A stretch of DNA of 64,000 bases. Source: an uncultured Clostridia bacterium. GTDB taxonomy: Bacteria; Bacillota; Clostridia; Christensenellales; CAG-138. A program made the position numbers and the translations under genes. The notes below the pieces were generated by a model that was not told where the DNA came from, ran no database searches, and was given only the letters and a program-made list of their open reading frames with translations. Below are positions 36,601 to 44,263 of this stretch, in pieces; within the stretch, counting starts at the first letter, position 1; each line of letters opens with the position of its first letter. The DNA lies in the NCBI GenBank assembly GCA_947168855.1, contig CAMVNO010000004.1, positions 1 through 64,000 of the forward strand, written 5' to 3'.

Positions 36601-38723
36601 CAGTACAGCCATTCAAGATTCGGGAAGTATTCAATGCCCGCAAGGCTTTGGATATGCCGTCCGCGGCAGTCGATCACCGTCACGTTCCAGCGCTGTTCGC
36701 CGGTCAGCAGATACGTTTCCTCCCCGGTCTCCCCGTCCGTGACGGTCTCATGGTCGAGCTTTCTCAGGATCCATTCGCGGAAGTTTGCATCCGGGAAGTG
36801 CTCCTCGTCGATCGGGATCCCGTCAAGCGATCCGTCATACGCGGGCGCAGTCGGCCACTGATCCGGCACCGTTCCGTCCTCGCCGCCGGAGTTGTACTCG
36901 GTGGAGGGATCGATCCCCTCGTCCGAAACGTACGGATAGTCGGGATCGTCCGGGTCCTGCGGATCGTCGGGGTTGTACGGATCGCCGCCGACAAAGTCGA
37001 TGTTCAGCCAAAGATCCTCCGTAGATTGCCAGTCCTCGCCCTCGAACACGACCGTTTCCTTCACGCAGAACTGCTCCCAGTCCGGCACATACGCAAAGGT
37101 CACGACGCCGGTTTCCGTGTTCAGTGACTTGCTCTCGTCCCATTCGGACGTGTCGATCGATTCAAACGAATATGCCGTCGGATCAAGCAGCGTCGAAAGG
37201 TCGAACGAATAAGTGCCGTTTCCGTTGTCCGTGGGTTCGACCTCGCAGATTCCCAGCCAGCCGCAGACCTTATGATCCGGCAGCGTCAGCGACGTGATCG
37301 GATTGTCGGCGCATTCCAGCCGTTTAAGGTCCGCAAAACCGGACGCATCGAGCGCAGTCAGCAGGTTGCCGTTGACGTTCAGCTCCTTCAGGTTCGGCAC
37401 GCCGGACAGATCGAGCGCGGTCAGCAGGTTGCCGTTGACGTTCAGCTCCTTCAGATTCGGCACGCCGGACAAATCCAGCTCGGAAAGCCGGTTTTTCTTC
37501 GATCCCCATTCGTCGTTGCCCTCATACCATCCGCAATCGCCCGCGTTCAGGTATTCAAGATGCGGGAGATCGCCGAGCGTCAGGCTCGTCATACCGTTGC
37601 CGGCGCACCACAGGCGTTCCAGGTTCGTCAGCGGCGAAACGTCCAGCTCCGTCACGTCGGAAAGCGTAACGGAAAGCTCGACAAGGTTCGGCGCAAGCGC
37701 GGGGTCGAACGACGTCAGCGCGTTCGATCCGGCAAGTACCCAGTCGCCGTTTTCGTTCTCTTCATAGCGCTCTCCGGCGATCAGATACCGGAGGTTCGGG
37801 AAATACTGAATGCCGGTCAGGTCCGCAATCCCCTGCCCGGAGCAATCGATAAACTCGTTTTCGCGCGCGCCGCCGCTCAAATAGGTGACGCCGTCCTCCG
37901 CTTCGGTCCAGCCGTCCTGCGCCAGAATCCATGCGCGGAAGTTCGCGTCCGGAAAGTTCTCCTCCGTCAGCGGCACGCGCTCATATTCCTCGCCGGGATC
38001 GTCCGGTTGCACGACCACCGGCTCCTCCGGCTCGTCGTCCGTCAGCTCCCACGTTACCGCCGGGTTTTCAACGTTCAGGTCCAGCGTGATGCGGTAGACG
38101 CCGTCCTCTTCGATCACGCAGTTTTCGTCGTCCGCCGCGCCGTAGTTCCATTCCCAGTCGAAGTTGCAGCGCACCCTGAATTCCCAGTCCGCTTCCATCG
38201 TCCACGGACCGGCCTGCCACACGCCGGCTTCGATCTCGGTCATCTGATAATCGGTATCCCAATTGCTCCCGAAGATCGAGCCGATCACGGTCCAGACGTC
38301 GCTGCCCGGTTCTTCCTGCTCGATCTGCGGCAGGACCGTTTCGCCGTCGCAGGTGAGCGCAATGGTCGTCGGCTCCCCGAGAGACAGCGTTACGACGTAC
38401 GTGCCGTCCGCCGGGATGACCAGATTCCTGCCGCCCTGACAGCAAATGACCGGTTCGTTTCCGTCCCAGTTGAAGTCGATGCCGTAGTTCATGTCCCAGC
38501 TGCCGTTGAGCCGGACCTTCAGCATTTCGCCCGCATGCAGCTCCAGTTCATCGGACTTCCAGATGTTCGGTTCGATCTCCGTCATCGGAAAATCCGTGTC
38601 CCAGTTCGTTCCGCAGATGTTTCCGATGACGCCCCATGCATCCTGCTCAGCAACGGCAACTGCCGGAAAGAGACAAAGCAGCATCAAAATGCTCAGTACC
38701 AAAGAAAAAATACGTTTACGCAT
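33696..38723 (-). CDS. Giant secreted leucine-rich-repeat surface protein (1675 aa)
   Basis: Signal MRKRIFSLVLSILMLLCLFPAVAVA; many LDLSGxPNLKELxVNGN LRR units; three recurring EHFPDANFRxWIL block starts. Confidence 0.9.
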   Translation of the reverse strand: MRKRIFSLVLSILMLLCLFPAVAVAEQDAWGVIGNICGTNWDTDFPMTEIEPNIWKSDELELHAGEMLKVRLNGSWDMNYGIDFNWDGNEPVICCQGGRNLVIPADGTYVVTLSLGEPTTIALTCDGETVLPQIEQEEPGSDVWTVIGSIFGSNWDTDYQMTEIEAGVWQAGPWTMEADWEFRVRCNFDWEWNYGAADDENCVIEEDGVYRITLDLNVENPAVTWELTDDEPEEPVVVQPDDPGEEYERVPLTEENFPDANFRAWILAQDGWTEAEDGVTYLSGGARENEFIDCSGQGIADLTGIQYFPNLRYLIAGERYEENENGDWVLAGSNALTSFDPALAPNLVELSVTLSDVTELDVSPLTNLERLWCAGNGMTSLTLGDLPHLEYLNAGDCGWYEGNDEWGSKKNRLSELDLSGVPNLKELNVNGNLLTALDLSGVPNLKELNVNGNLLTALDASGFADLKRLECADNPITSLTLPDHKVCGWLGICEVEPTDNGNGTYSFDLSTLLDPTAYSFESIDTSEWDESKSLNTETGVVTFAYVPDWEQFCVKETVVFEGEDWQSTEDLWLNIDFVGGDPYNPDDPQDPDDPDYPYVSDEGIDPSTEYNSGGEDGTVPDQWPTAPAYDGSLDGIPIDEEHFPDANFREWILRKLDHETVTDGETGEETYLLTGEQRWNVTVIDCRGRHIQSLAGIEYFPNLEWLYCGRVLTEYVPEYAFFLYASNPIETLDLSGNPKLTRLYASYCRLTAIDLSLNPELTHLSLFHNALTALDLSNNNKIEELSFEVNDIASFTAPEMPNLRILRCGFTRLVEVDLSGRSEMTSVRCHNIDTLETLNINGCTSLDPTECEIHDNYALRELRCRNCGLSEIPNNIPNLEILDCGGNEQFTSLDLSDLRELKELYCDNCSLYRLNLSLNRNITILNCSYNHLKELNFILVPGTQEYGGEFYGQGQTAVCAAGMEPDGDGFTFDMHNLVSAENLDRILSVSGASSFDPQTGIATFAEAADTISYAFNASDDQGVTLSMPVTVTLNVEMPPLPDGAILIDREHFPDDNFRNWILKSLTPYYTEDEFGRQYLTETRYDAYYFDLTGMEIASIEGLEYFPNAFGLFLGDGYRQDEDGDWVWHSNYLTEVDLSQNPNLAEVHLNNNRLTSLDVSGLSRLQWLNCRNNRLNVIDVSQNANLAVLWCGGNNATVLTLPGVHVYPLLRAQSNQLARIECEDNQIESLDLAGLAALKELNCEHNQIAALDLAGNTNFGLLDCDENVDVTLPEGMAFCAEMTINDDEKTYRCTSLAAAIDKITGRDGVTSADEVQSATITLFDDQEGPALVFDPNQRKTVVIDLGGHTYAAWEKPVLVAYENDVTVKNGEIVFKPTPTFTTQSLILSGQIGLSFNMDLPDIEGVNWENSYMTFTIPHGTCTERADYTDSQMRSSGTKPFVCYVATIQMAEPITATFHWTEGEEEKTVEKTYAIKDYFLSYDENKDLFDPNTQKLIESTADYGHYVQAYLADVKGWALGENGAYYEMDKFYTEAYNYNDTETGLNEYGFTCVNDGADITKLSFATVLDSATTIRLPITPTSGYTGTFAAEADQGKEATVSKSGNRYIVEIPNLAAHELSKVYTITVTTEGGTATITTSALSYMKLLFNANETAPVRNAASAMLGYASAAYSYLNAD
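37348..37473. repeat. Near-exact 63-bp tandem LRR duplication
   Basis: TCGAGCGCRGTCAGCAGGTTGCCGTTGACGTTCAGCTCCTTCAGRTTCGGCACGCCGGACA repeated at +63 bp (21 aa). Confidence 0.85.
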
Positions 38724-38750
38724 ATGTCCTCCTTTTTTGATCCAATCGGT

Positions 38751-38987
38751 TCAATATGATCGTTCCGTATACGCGGCGTCCGGGTTGCCGGTGAGAAAGT
38801 CCTTCACGCTGACGCCGAACAGCTCGCTTGCGGTCAGCACCTCGTCATAATCCGGCAGATGCAGTCCGCGTTCCCAGCGGGATACCGTCTTGTTCGAGAC
38901 GCCGAGCACGCTCGCAAGCTCCGTCTGCGTCATGCCCAATCGTTTCCGATGCGCCGCGATGAACTGCCCGATCCTGATTTTATCCAT
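38751..38987 (-). CDS. XRE-family HTH regulator
   Basis: MDKIRIGQFIAAHRKRLGMTQTELASVLGVSNKTVSRWERGLHLPDYDEVL. Confidence 0.88.
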   Translation of the reverse strand: MDKIRIGQFIAAHRKRLGMTQTELASVLGVSNKTVSRWERGLHLPDYDEVLTASELFGVSVKDFLTGNPDAAYTERSY

Positions 38988-39042
38988 TGTGTCATTCTCC
39001 CCGATTTCGCATAGTTTCTCATATTCAATATAAAAGAAGCGA

Positions 39043-39069
39043 TTGAAAAGTAAAGGACACAAAGTGCGA
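39043..39069 (-). promoter_or_regulatory. Duplicated upstream (promoter-like) element, copy A
   Basis: TTGAAAAGTAAAGGACACAAAGTGCGA, 26/27 identical to 39491-39517; minus strand contains TTTACT...AT-rich -10-like spacing. Confidence 0.6.
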
Positions 39070-39180
39070 TTTTTGGAAACATTTTATATTTTTCCGTCAG
39101 GGCCCGAAACGGTGATCGGGCAGAACAAAACCCGCAGTACGGCTGAAGTTTTCCGTACTGCGGGTAAAAAGGAAATTGTA

Positions 39181-39438
39181 TTATTCGGTCTCGGAAGGCT
39201 GACCGGCTTTTGAATCGCTGTGCGAAGCCGCAAGGTCTCCTTTCATGAAATCCCGGACGTCGACCTCAAAGAGATTGCTCAACGTAAGCACCTGATCATA
39301 GTCGGGCAGATTGATCCCGCGCTCCCAGCGGGAGATCGTTTTATTGGATACATCCAGCGTTTCCGCAAGCTGAGCCTGCGTCAGCCCCTTTCTTTTTCGT
39401 TGTTCTGCAATAAATCTTCCGATTTTGATTCTGTCCAC
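39181..39438 (-). CDS. XRE-family HTH regulator, probable GTG start
   Basis: (V)DRIKIGRFIAEQRKRKGLTQAQLAETLDVSNKTISRWERGINLPDYDQVL; aligned to paralogue at 38751. Confidence 0.85.
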   Translation of the reverse strand: MDRIKIGRFIAEQRKRKGLTQAQLAETLDVSNKTISRWERGINLPDYDQVLTLSNLFEVDVRDFMKGDLAASHSDSKAGQPSETE

Positions 39439-39490
39439 TGCTTTTCTTGTCCCGATCTGTTTTTTCTGTAAAATATGATAACATTCCGAC

Positions 39491-39517
39491 TTGAAAAGTA
39501 AAGGACACAGAGTGCGA
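39491..39517 (-). promoter_or_regulatory. Duplicated upstream (promoter-like) element, copy B
   Basis: TTGAAAAGTAAAGGACACAGAGTGCGA; equivalent distance to start of its HTH gene as copy A. Confidence 0.6.
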
Positions 39518-39615
39518 ATCTGCCGCCTAAGGCAGACGGATCGCGGGAAATCGCGGACGGAAAACGACAAAACCCGCACCCCTTTTCGGATGCGGGCTTT
39601 AAAACAAGATCGGGA

Positions 39616-40701
39616 TCATCGCGGGACTTCGGCCGCTTCCATGCTCTCGCTCAGATGCTTGACCGTTTCGTCCTCATAGAACGCGACATACTGCTCGAGG
39701 TTGTCGATCCGGTGGATCGGCATCAGGTATTCTCTGTGCGTCGCGTTGAATTCGTCCAGGATCGGGTACAGCTCGGAAAGCTCGCCGACCGTCACACACT
39801 CCAGCACGCCGTGGAAGCTGCCATGCGGGGTGAACGCCGCGGGCTGAAACACAAACCAGCCCCCGCTGTACGGCACGCCGATGCACATGATGTTGAAGCA
39901 GTTGTTACCGTTTACATAGAGTACGCACAGCCCCGGATAATTGTCCTGGATCAGCCACGCGCAGGGTGTCGCGATGTTGTCCGCGGCAAAGAACCGGTTC
40001 TTGATCTGCATCTGCGGCAGGTCATACGAATAGAGATTCGTGCCCGGCTCATTGTTCACAAAGGAATCCCTGATCTCCTGCTCCGTTACGTTGAACCACG
40101 CAAGCATATCGGCAACCGTCGAAATGCGCTCCCTGAGAACGGATGGCGGCGCGTCCTTGAGCGCGATCAGCTCGTCGTCGGACAAACGCCGTTCGGCAAG
40201 TGCCGCGGGCAGATCCGCCGCCTTATACTTTGCCTTCCATACACGCGCCGATGCCGTCGCCGAAGCGGTCGGTTCCGGCGTCGTTTCCGTCGGTTCCGGC
40301 GTCGTTTCCGCAACGGACGCCGCGGTCGGCTTTTTGCACCGGTCTGACAGCAGCAAGGCAAAAAGCACGCAGCTTGTCACGATTCCGCAGACTGCGACGA
40401 TCCATCCTGCGCGCAGCAGACCTTTTACATGGCGCTGCGGCGCAGCGATCTGCGGGTTTGGAACGATCGGCCGCCCGTCTGACGGTTCGCTTCGCTTTGC
40501 GGCCAGGACTTCCTCTATCCGCACGGAAAACAGATCGCAGAGCATTTGCATCTGTTCGTAATCGGGCAGCGTTTGTCCGGTCTCCCATCGGGACACGGTC
40601 TTTCCGGAAACCGCCAGTTTTTCGGCAAGCTCCGCCTGCGTTAAACCGCGTTCCCGCCGCAGCTCTGCCAGAAAATTCCCTGTTTGCAATCGGTCGATCA
40701 T
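39616..40701 (-). CDS. Membrane-bound XRE regulator with extracytoplasmic domain
   Basis: N-term HTH LAELRRERGLTQAELAEKLAVSGKTVSRWETGQTLPDYEQM; TM AGWIVAVCGIVTSCVLFALLLS; TPEPTETTPEPT linker; ~200-aa ectodomain. Confidence 0.82.
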   Translation of the reverse strand: MIDRLQTGNFLAELRRERGLTQAELAEKLAVSGKTVSRWETGQTLPDYEQMQMLCDLFSVRIEEVLAAKRSEPSDGRPIVPNPQIAAPQRHVKGLLRAGWIVAVCGIVTSCVLFALLLSDRCKKPTAASVAETTPEPTETTPEPTASATASARVWKAKYKAADLPAALAERRLSDDELIALKDAPPSVLRERISTVADMLAWFNVTEQEIRDSFVNNEPGTNLYSYDLPQMQIKNRFFAADNIATPCAWLIQDNYPGLCVLYVNGNNCFNIMCIGVPYSGGWFVFQPAAFTPHGSFHGVLECVTVGELSELYPILDEFNATHREYLMPIHRIDNLEQYVAFYEDETVKHLSESMEAAEVPR

Positions 40702-40895
40702 GCTTCGTTCTCCCTTGCAATTTCACTTTTGCACGTCGTTTTCGTTATGGTAGCATATTCTTTTTGAAGCGTCAAGAAATGATCATATGCCCGCGGGTCC
40801 GATCCGGATGCAGCGAAAAAGCACAGCCGTTTCCGAAAACGACCGTGCTTTGACGCTCTTGAAAGACCGCATGAAGGTCCTTCTTCTGTATTTCC

Positions 40896-41930
40896 TTACT
40901 TCCGCTTTGCGATCAGGGTTTTGAGCCGCTCGATCTCGCGGAGGTTTTCGTCGACGCTCTCGCCGTCGGTGCAATCGTAGTCGGTGCGAAGGCAATCGAT
41001 GATGCGCTTGCGGTCCTCGATCGCGCCTGCATAGTCGCCGATCTCCTCGTGCACCTGCGCTCTTGCGAACAGCCCGTCGGTGTAGCGCGGGGCGGTCTGC
41101 ATGGTGAAGCTCTTCTCGAACGCGTCCAGCGCTTCCTCATACATGCCCAGCGCAAGGTATCCCTCGCCCAAAGCGTCGGTCGCCTGCCAGCGGTTCGGAT
41201 AGTCCGCCGCAGCCTTTTTCCAGAGCTTCAGCGCCTCCTCGCAGTCGCCCTTCAGGAATGCCAGCTTTGCGCTGTAATTAAGGTACGCGTCGTCCTTCTT
41301 CATCTGCGCGATCGCCGCTTCCGCTTCGTCGAGTCGGTGATCCGCAAGCAGGTTTTCCGCAAGGATGATCTTTGCGTAGCGGTCGTCCGGGTTCTTTTCG
41401 AGGAACGCGCGGATAAAGCGGATCGCGGAGAAGTGGTTGTCGAACCAGTTGTCGCCGCACGGTGCGTTGTTCGCCTCGAGGTACGCCGCCCATGCGTTGC
41501 TCTCGTCCGCCGGATCGGCGTCGAGCGCGCGCTCCGCATAGTAGGACGCGTTCTCGTGATCGCTGTGGGCGCGGTGGTTATAAAGCTCGGCAAGCATGGT
41601 AAGCGCTTCCGCGTCCTTCGGATCCTCCTTGAGGATGCCTTCGAGATACGCGACGGTGCGGTCGAAGGTCTCCGGGTTGATCCGGCGCTCGTCCCAGATC
41701 ATGTTCTGGATGCGCTCCATCTTTTCCGAGCGCGGCACCTCAAAGAGCTCGTCGATGCTGACGCCGAAATAGTTCGCAAGCTTCGGCAGAAGCGCGATGT
41801 CCGGATCGCTTGCGCCGGTTTCCCACTTGCTGACTGCCTGTGCGGATACGCCGATCGCGTCCGCCAGGGTGTCCTGCTTGATATGCTTATCCTGTCTCAG
41901 TTGTTTGATGTTCATGCCGATCATGGTCAT
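40896..41930 (-). CDS. XRE-family HTH regulator with C-terminal TPR-like domain
   Basis: IKQLRQDKHIKQDTLADAIGVSAQAVSKWETGASDPDIALLPKLANYF; helical repeat C-terminus. Confidence 0.88.
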   Translation of the reverse strand: MTMIGMNIKQLRQDKHIKQDTLADAIGVSAQAVSKWETGASDPDIALLPKLANYFGVSIDELFEVPRSEKMERIQNMIWDERRINPETFDRTVAYLEGILKEDPKDAEALTMLAELYNHRAHSDHENASYYAERALDADPADESNAWAAYLEANNAPCGDNWFDNHFSAIRFIRAFLEKNPDDRYAKIILAENLLADHRLDEAEAAIAQMKKDDAYLNYSAKLAFLKGDCEEALKLWKKAAADYPNRWQATDALGEGYLALGMYEEALDAFEKSFTMQTAPRYTDGLFARAQVHEEIGDYAGAIEDRKRIIDCLRTDYDCTDGESVDENLREIERLKTLIAKRK

Positions 41931-42060
41931 ATCCTCCTAAACCGTTGTTTGTTTGCTGTTTTGTTCAGATCGATCTTATGCCTTTATTATACCTGGCTTT
42001 TTTGAAAAAACAAGCGAGGCGAATTCTTTTTCGCTCTACCGCCGGTTGATTGCGCCCGCC

Positions 42061-42150
42061 AGAGGATCCTTCGGCGCATGCGCCTCAGGATGACAGGGCG
42101 CCGCGCACGCCCTCTCCGGATCGTCATCCTGAAAAACGAAGTGGCGAAGG
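42061..42150. repeat. Dispersed CTGTCATTCTGAG-family repeat, rearranged
   Basis: GAGGATCCTTCGGCGCATGCGCCTCAGGATGACAGGG ... GTCATCCTGAAAAACGAAGTGGCGAAGG. Confidence 0.65.
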
Positions 42151-42207
42151 GGCTTTTCTCGCACGAATTGTGATGCAATTTTGTCGATTGTGTTTCCTTT
42201 GTGACGT

Positions 42208-42234
42208 TTAGCACTCTCCTATTGACAGTGCTAA
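42208..42234. promoter_or_regulatory. CIRCE element (HrcA operator)
   Basis: TTAGCACTC-N9-CAGTGCTAA, one mismatch to TTAGCACTC-N9-GAGTGCTAA. Confidence 0.92.
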
Positions 42235-42249
42235 AACCTTGACTATAAT
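42222..42249 (+). promoter_or_regulatory. SigA promoter TTGACA-N16-TATAAT for hsp20
   Basis: Perfect -35 (42222-42227) within CIRCE and perfect -10 (42244-42249). Confidence 0.85.
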
Positions 42250-42400
42250 GGGTATTGAACAAAGAAAGAAGGGCATCCTAAAGGAAATGAAGGAATGAAG
42301 AATGAAGAAATGAAGAAATTCGGGATTCGTTCTTCACGACGGAACCCGAGGATGTCCGAGGGCACAAGGGATTGTGACAAAAAGAAAGGAAGTGTGACCT

Positions 42401-42838
42401 ATGCTGCCCAGTATCTGGAGTAATAATTGGTTTGACGACCTGTTTGACAGGAGCTTTACGATGACGCCCTGGCCGGAAGAGCGCGAGCTTTACGGCAAGC
42501 ATGCGAGGAACCTGATGAAGACCGACGTGCACGAGACCGAGGACGGCTATGAGATGAACGTGGATCTGCCGGGCTTTAAGAAGGAAGACATCCATGTGGA
42601 CCTCAAGGAAGGCTATCTGACGCTGCGCGCCGAGAAGAACCTTGAGAAGGAAGAGAAGAAGGAAAAGAAGATCATCCGCAGCGAGCGTTACGTCGGCTCG
42701 ATGAGCCGCAGCTTCTATGTGGGCGATGTGCGTCCCGAATCGATCAAGTGCAAGTACGAGAACGGCGTTCTGACCCTCGAATTCCCGAAGGCGGAGCAGC
42801 CGAAACTCCCCGAATCGCACAGCATCACGATCGAATAA
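42401..42838 (+). CDS. Hsp20/alpha-crystallin small heat shock protein
   Basis: MKTDVHETEDGYEMNVDLPGFKKEDIHVDLKEGYLTLRAEK...ENGVLTLEFPK. Confidence 0.95.
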   Translation: MLPSIWSNNWFDDLFDRSFTMTPWPEERELYGKHARNLMKTDVHETEDGYEMNVDLPGFKKEDIHVDLKEGYLTLRAEKNLEKEEKKEKKIIRSERYVGSMSRSFYVGDVRPESIKCKYENGVLTLEFPKAEQPKLPESHSITIE

Positions 42839-42856
42839 CCCGAAAGAACTGAATCG

Positions 42857-43121
42857 GGGGATGTTAAGAAAGCGTCTTGCATTTCTTAACATCCCCTATG
42901 AATTGCAGCACGGCTGCATGAATTGCCTGACGGCATGAATCGACTTCGCCGTGAATTGACAACTTTGTTGTCATTTATGAAGGTTTTCCGTTCGGAAAAC
43001 CGACCTTCATGACGGCATTGCCGTCAATTCATGTCCAAAGGACAATTCACGGAGCGAAGCGAGAATTCACGAAGAGGGTGTTCGGAAACAGTTCTATGTT
43101 TCTGAACACCCTCTTTTTTTT
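42857..43121 (+). repeat. Multi-hairpin intergenic element, full copy 1 (between hsp20 and spo0A)
   Basis: GGGGATGTTAAGAAA...TTTCTTAACATCCCC hairpin, serial short palindromes separated by ATGAATTG/CAATTCATG, central TTTTCCGTTCGGAAAA hairpin, final GAGGGTGTTC..GAACACCCTC-T8 terminator. Confidence 0.85.
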
Positions 43122-43170
43122 GTACACTCCCTTCCGACAAAAACGCCGCCGCTTGCGTTGCCGGGTCCGC

Positions 43171-43177
43171 TTCGACA
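43171..43177 (-). promoter_or_regulatory. Candidate Spo0A box (TGTCGAA on minus strand) upstream of spo0A
   Basis: TTCGACA, perfect complement of core 0A box, 120 nt upstream of the ATG. Confidence 0.45.
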
Positions 43178-43296
43178 AAGTTTGTGAAAAAAGTGACACA
43201 AACAACGAGGCGCGCACGCTATATTCTTTCGTCGCCGTATCGTACAATACAGGTAATCAAGAACGCGCGCCGAAAATGGTGCGAAGGGAGGACGGC

Positions 43297-44076
43297 ATGA
43301 CGAAACTGCGGATTCTGCTGGTGGACGACGATACGCGCTTCACCGATATGATGAAAGGCTATCTTTTGACGGAGGAACGCGTCGGCGAGGTCGACACGGC
43401 GCAGGACGGGCGCGAGGCGCTGGAGCGTTTGAAGGACAAGCATTACGATCTCATGACGCTCGACCTCATCATGCCGAATACGGACGGGTTGACGGTCCTT
43501 GAGCAGATCCCCGCGGTCTGCGGCGCGGCGGCGCCGGCAGTGATCGTCATCTCCGCGCTGCGCAACGAAACGATGGTGCGCCGCTGCTGCACGCTGGGCG
43601 CGCGCTATTTCATGGTAAAGCCGATCGAGCCGGAAACGCTTCTGAAACGCGCGCTCGATACGCTCGAAAACGACCGCGCAAAGGGCGGCGTGCTTTCCTA
43701 TCAGCAGGCGCCGAAATCGTTTGACGAAAAGGTCACGGCGATCTTCCTGGTCGCCGGCATCCCCGCCCATATCAAGGGCTATCACTACCTGCGCGAAGGC
43801 ATCCGCATGGTCTATGAGGACCAGAGCCTGATCAACCGCATCACCAAGGAGCTGTACCCCGGCATCGCGAAGAAGTTCAACACCTCCGCGAGCAAGGTGG
43901 AGCGCGCGATCCGCCACTCGATCGAGGTCGCCTGGACCCGCGGCAAGATCGAAAACCTCAATGCGCTCTTCGGCTACAACATCTACGGCAAGAACGACAA
44001 GCCGACGAACGGCGAGTTCATCGCGCTCGTCGCGGACAAGCTCCTCATGGAGGAGCAGAGCAAGAAAGCCGGATGA
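43297..44076 (+). CDS. spo0A: Sporulation master regulator Spo0A
   Basis: Receiver domain ILLVDDD...LDLIMPNTDG; effector GIPAHIKGYHYLREGIRMV..LYPGIAKKFNTSASKVERAIRHSIEVAWTRG; SD GGGAGG before ATG 43297. Confidence 0.95.
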   Translation: MTKLRILLVDDDTRFTDMMKGYLLTEERVGEVDTAQDGREALERLKDKHYDLMTLDLIMPNTDGLTVLEQIPAVCGAAAPAVIVISALRNETMVRRCCTLGARYFMVKPIEPETLLKRALDTLENDRAKGGVLSYQQAPKSFDEKVTAIFLVAGIPAHIKGYHYLREGIRMVYEDQSLINRITKELYPGIAKKFNTSASKVERAIRHSIEVAWTRGKIENLNALFGYNIYGKNDKPTNGEFIALVADKLLMEEQSKKAG

Positions 44077-44088
44077 AGCCCGCCTCGG

Positions 44089-44124
44089 CTGTCATTTTGA
44101 GCCGCGGGCGAAAAATCTTTTGAG
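44089..44124. repeat. Dispersed CTGTCATTCTGAG repeat (half element)
   Basis: GCTGTCATTTTGAGCCGCGGGCGAAAAATCTTTTGAG. Confidence 0.6.
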
Positions 44125-44263
44125 AAAACGGGTCGTCCGCCCGATTTCATACCCTTGCCGGGAGAAGCCCCGTCTCCTTGCAGGAATGCCCCAACCTCAT
44201 AATCCGTGAAGGACCGTCGTTTGAAATACCGCAAGGGATCAAGCGGCGGTTCTTCACGTCGGA

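Noticed and set aside
42897-43073. Multi-hairpin element considered as CRISPR or an attC/integron array
   Set aside because: Conserved boxes are only ~8 nt, 'spacers' are themselves palindromes, no cas or integrase genes nearby, no attC R/L box layout.
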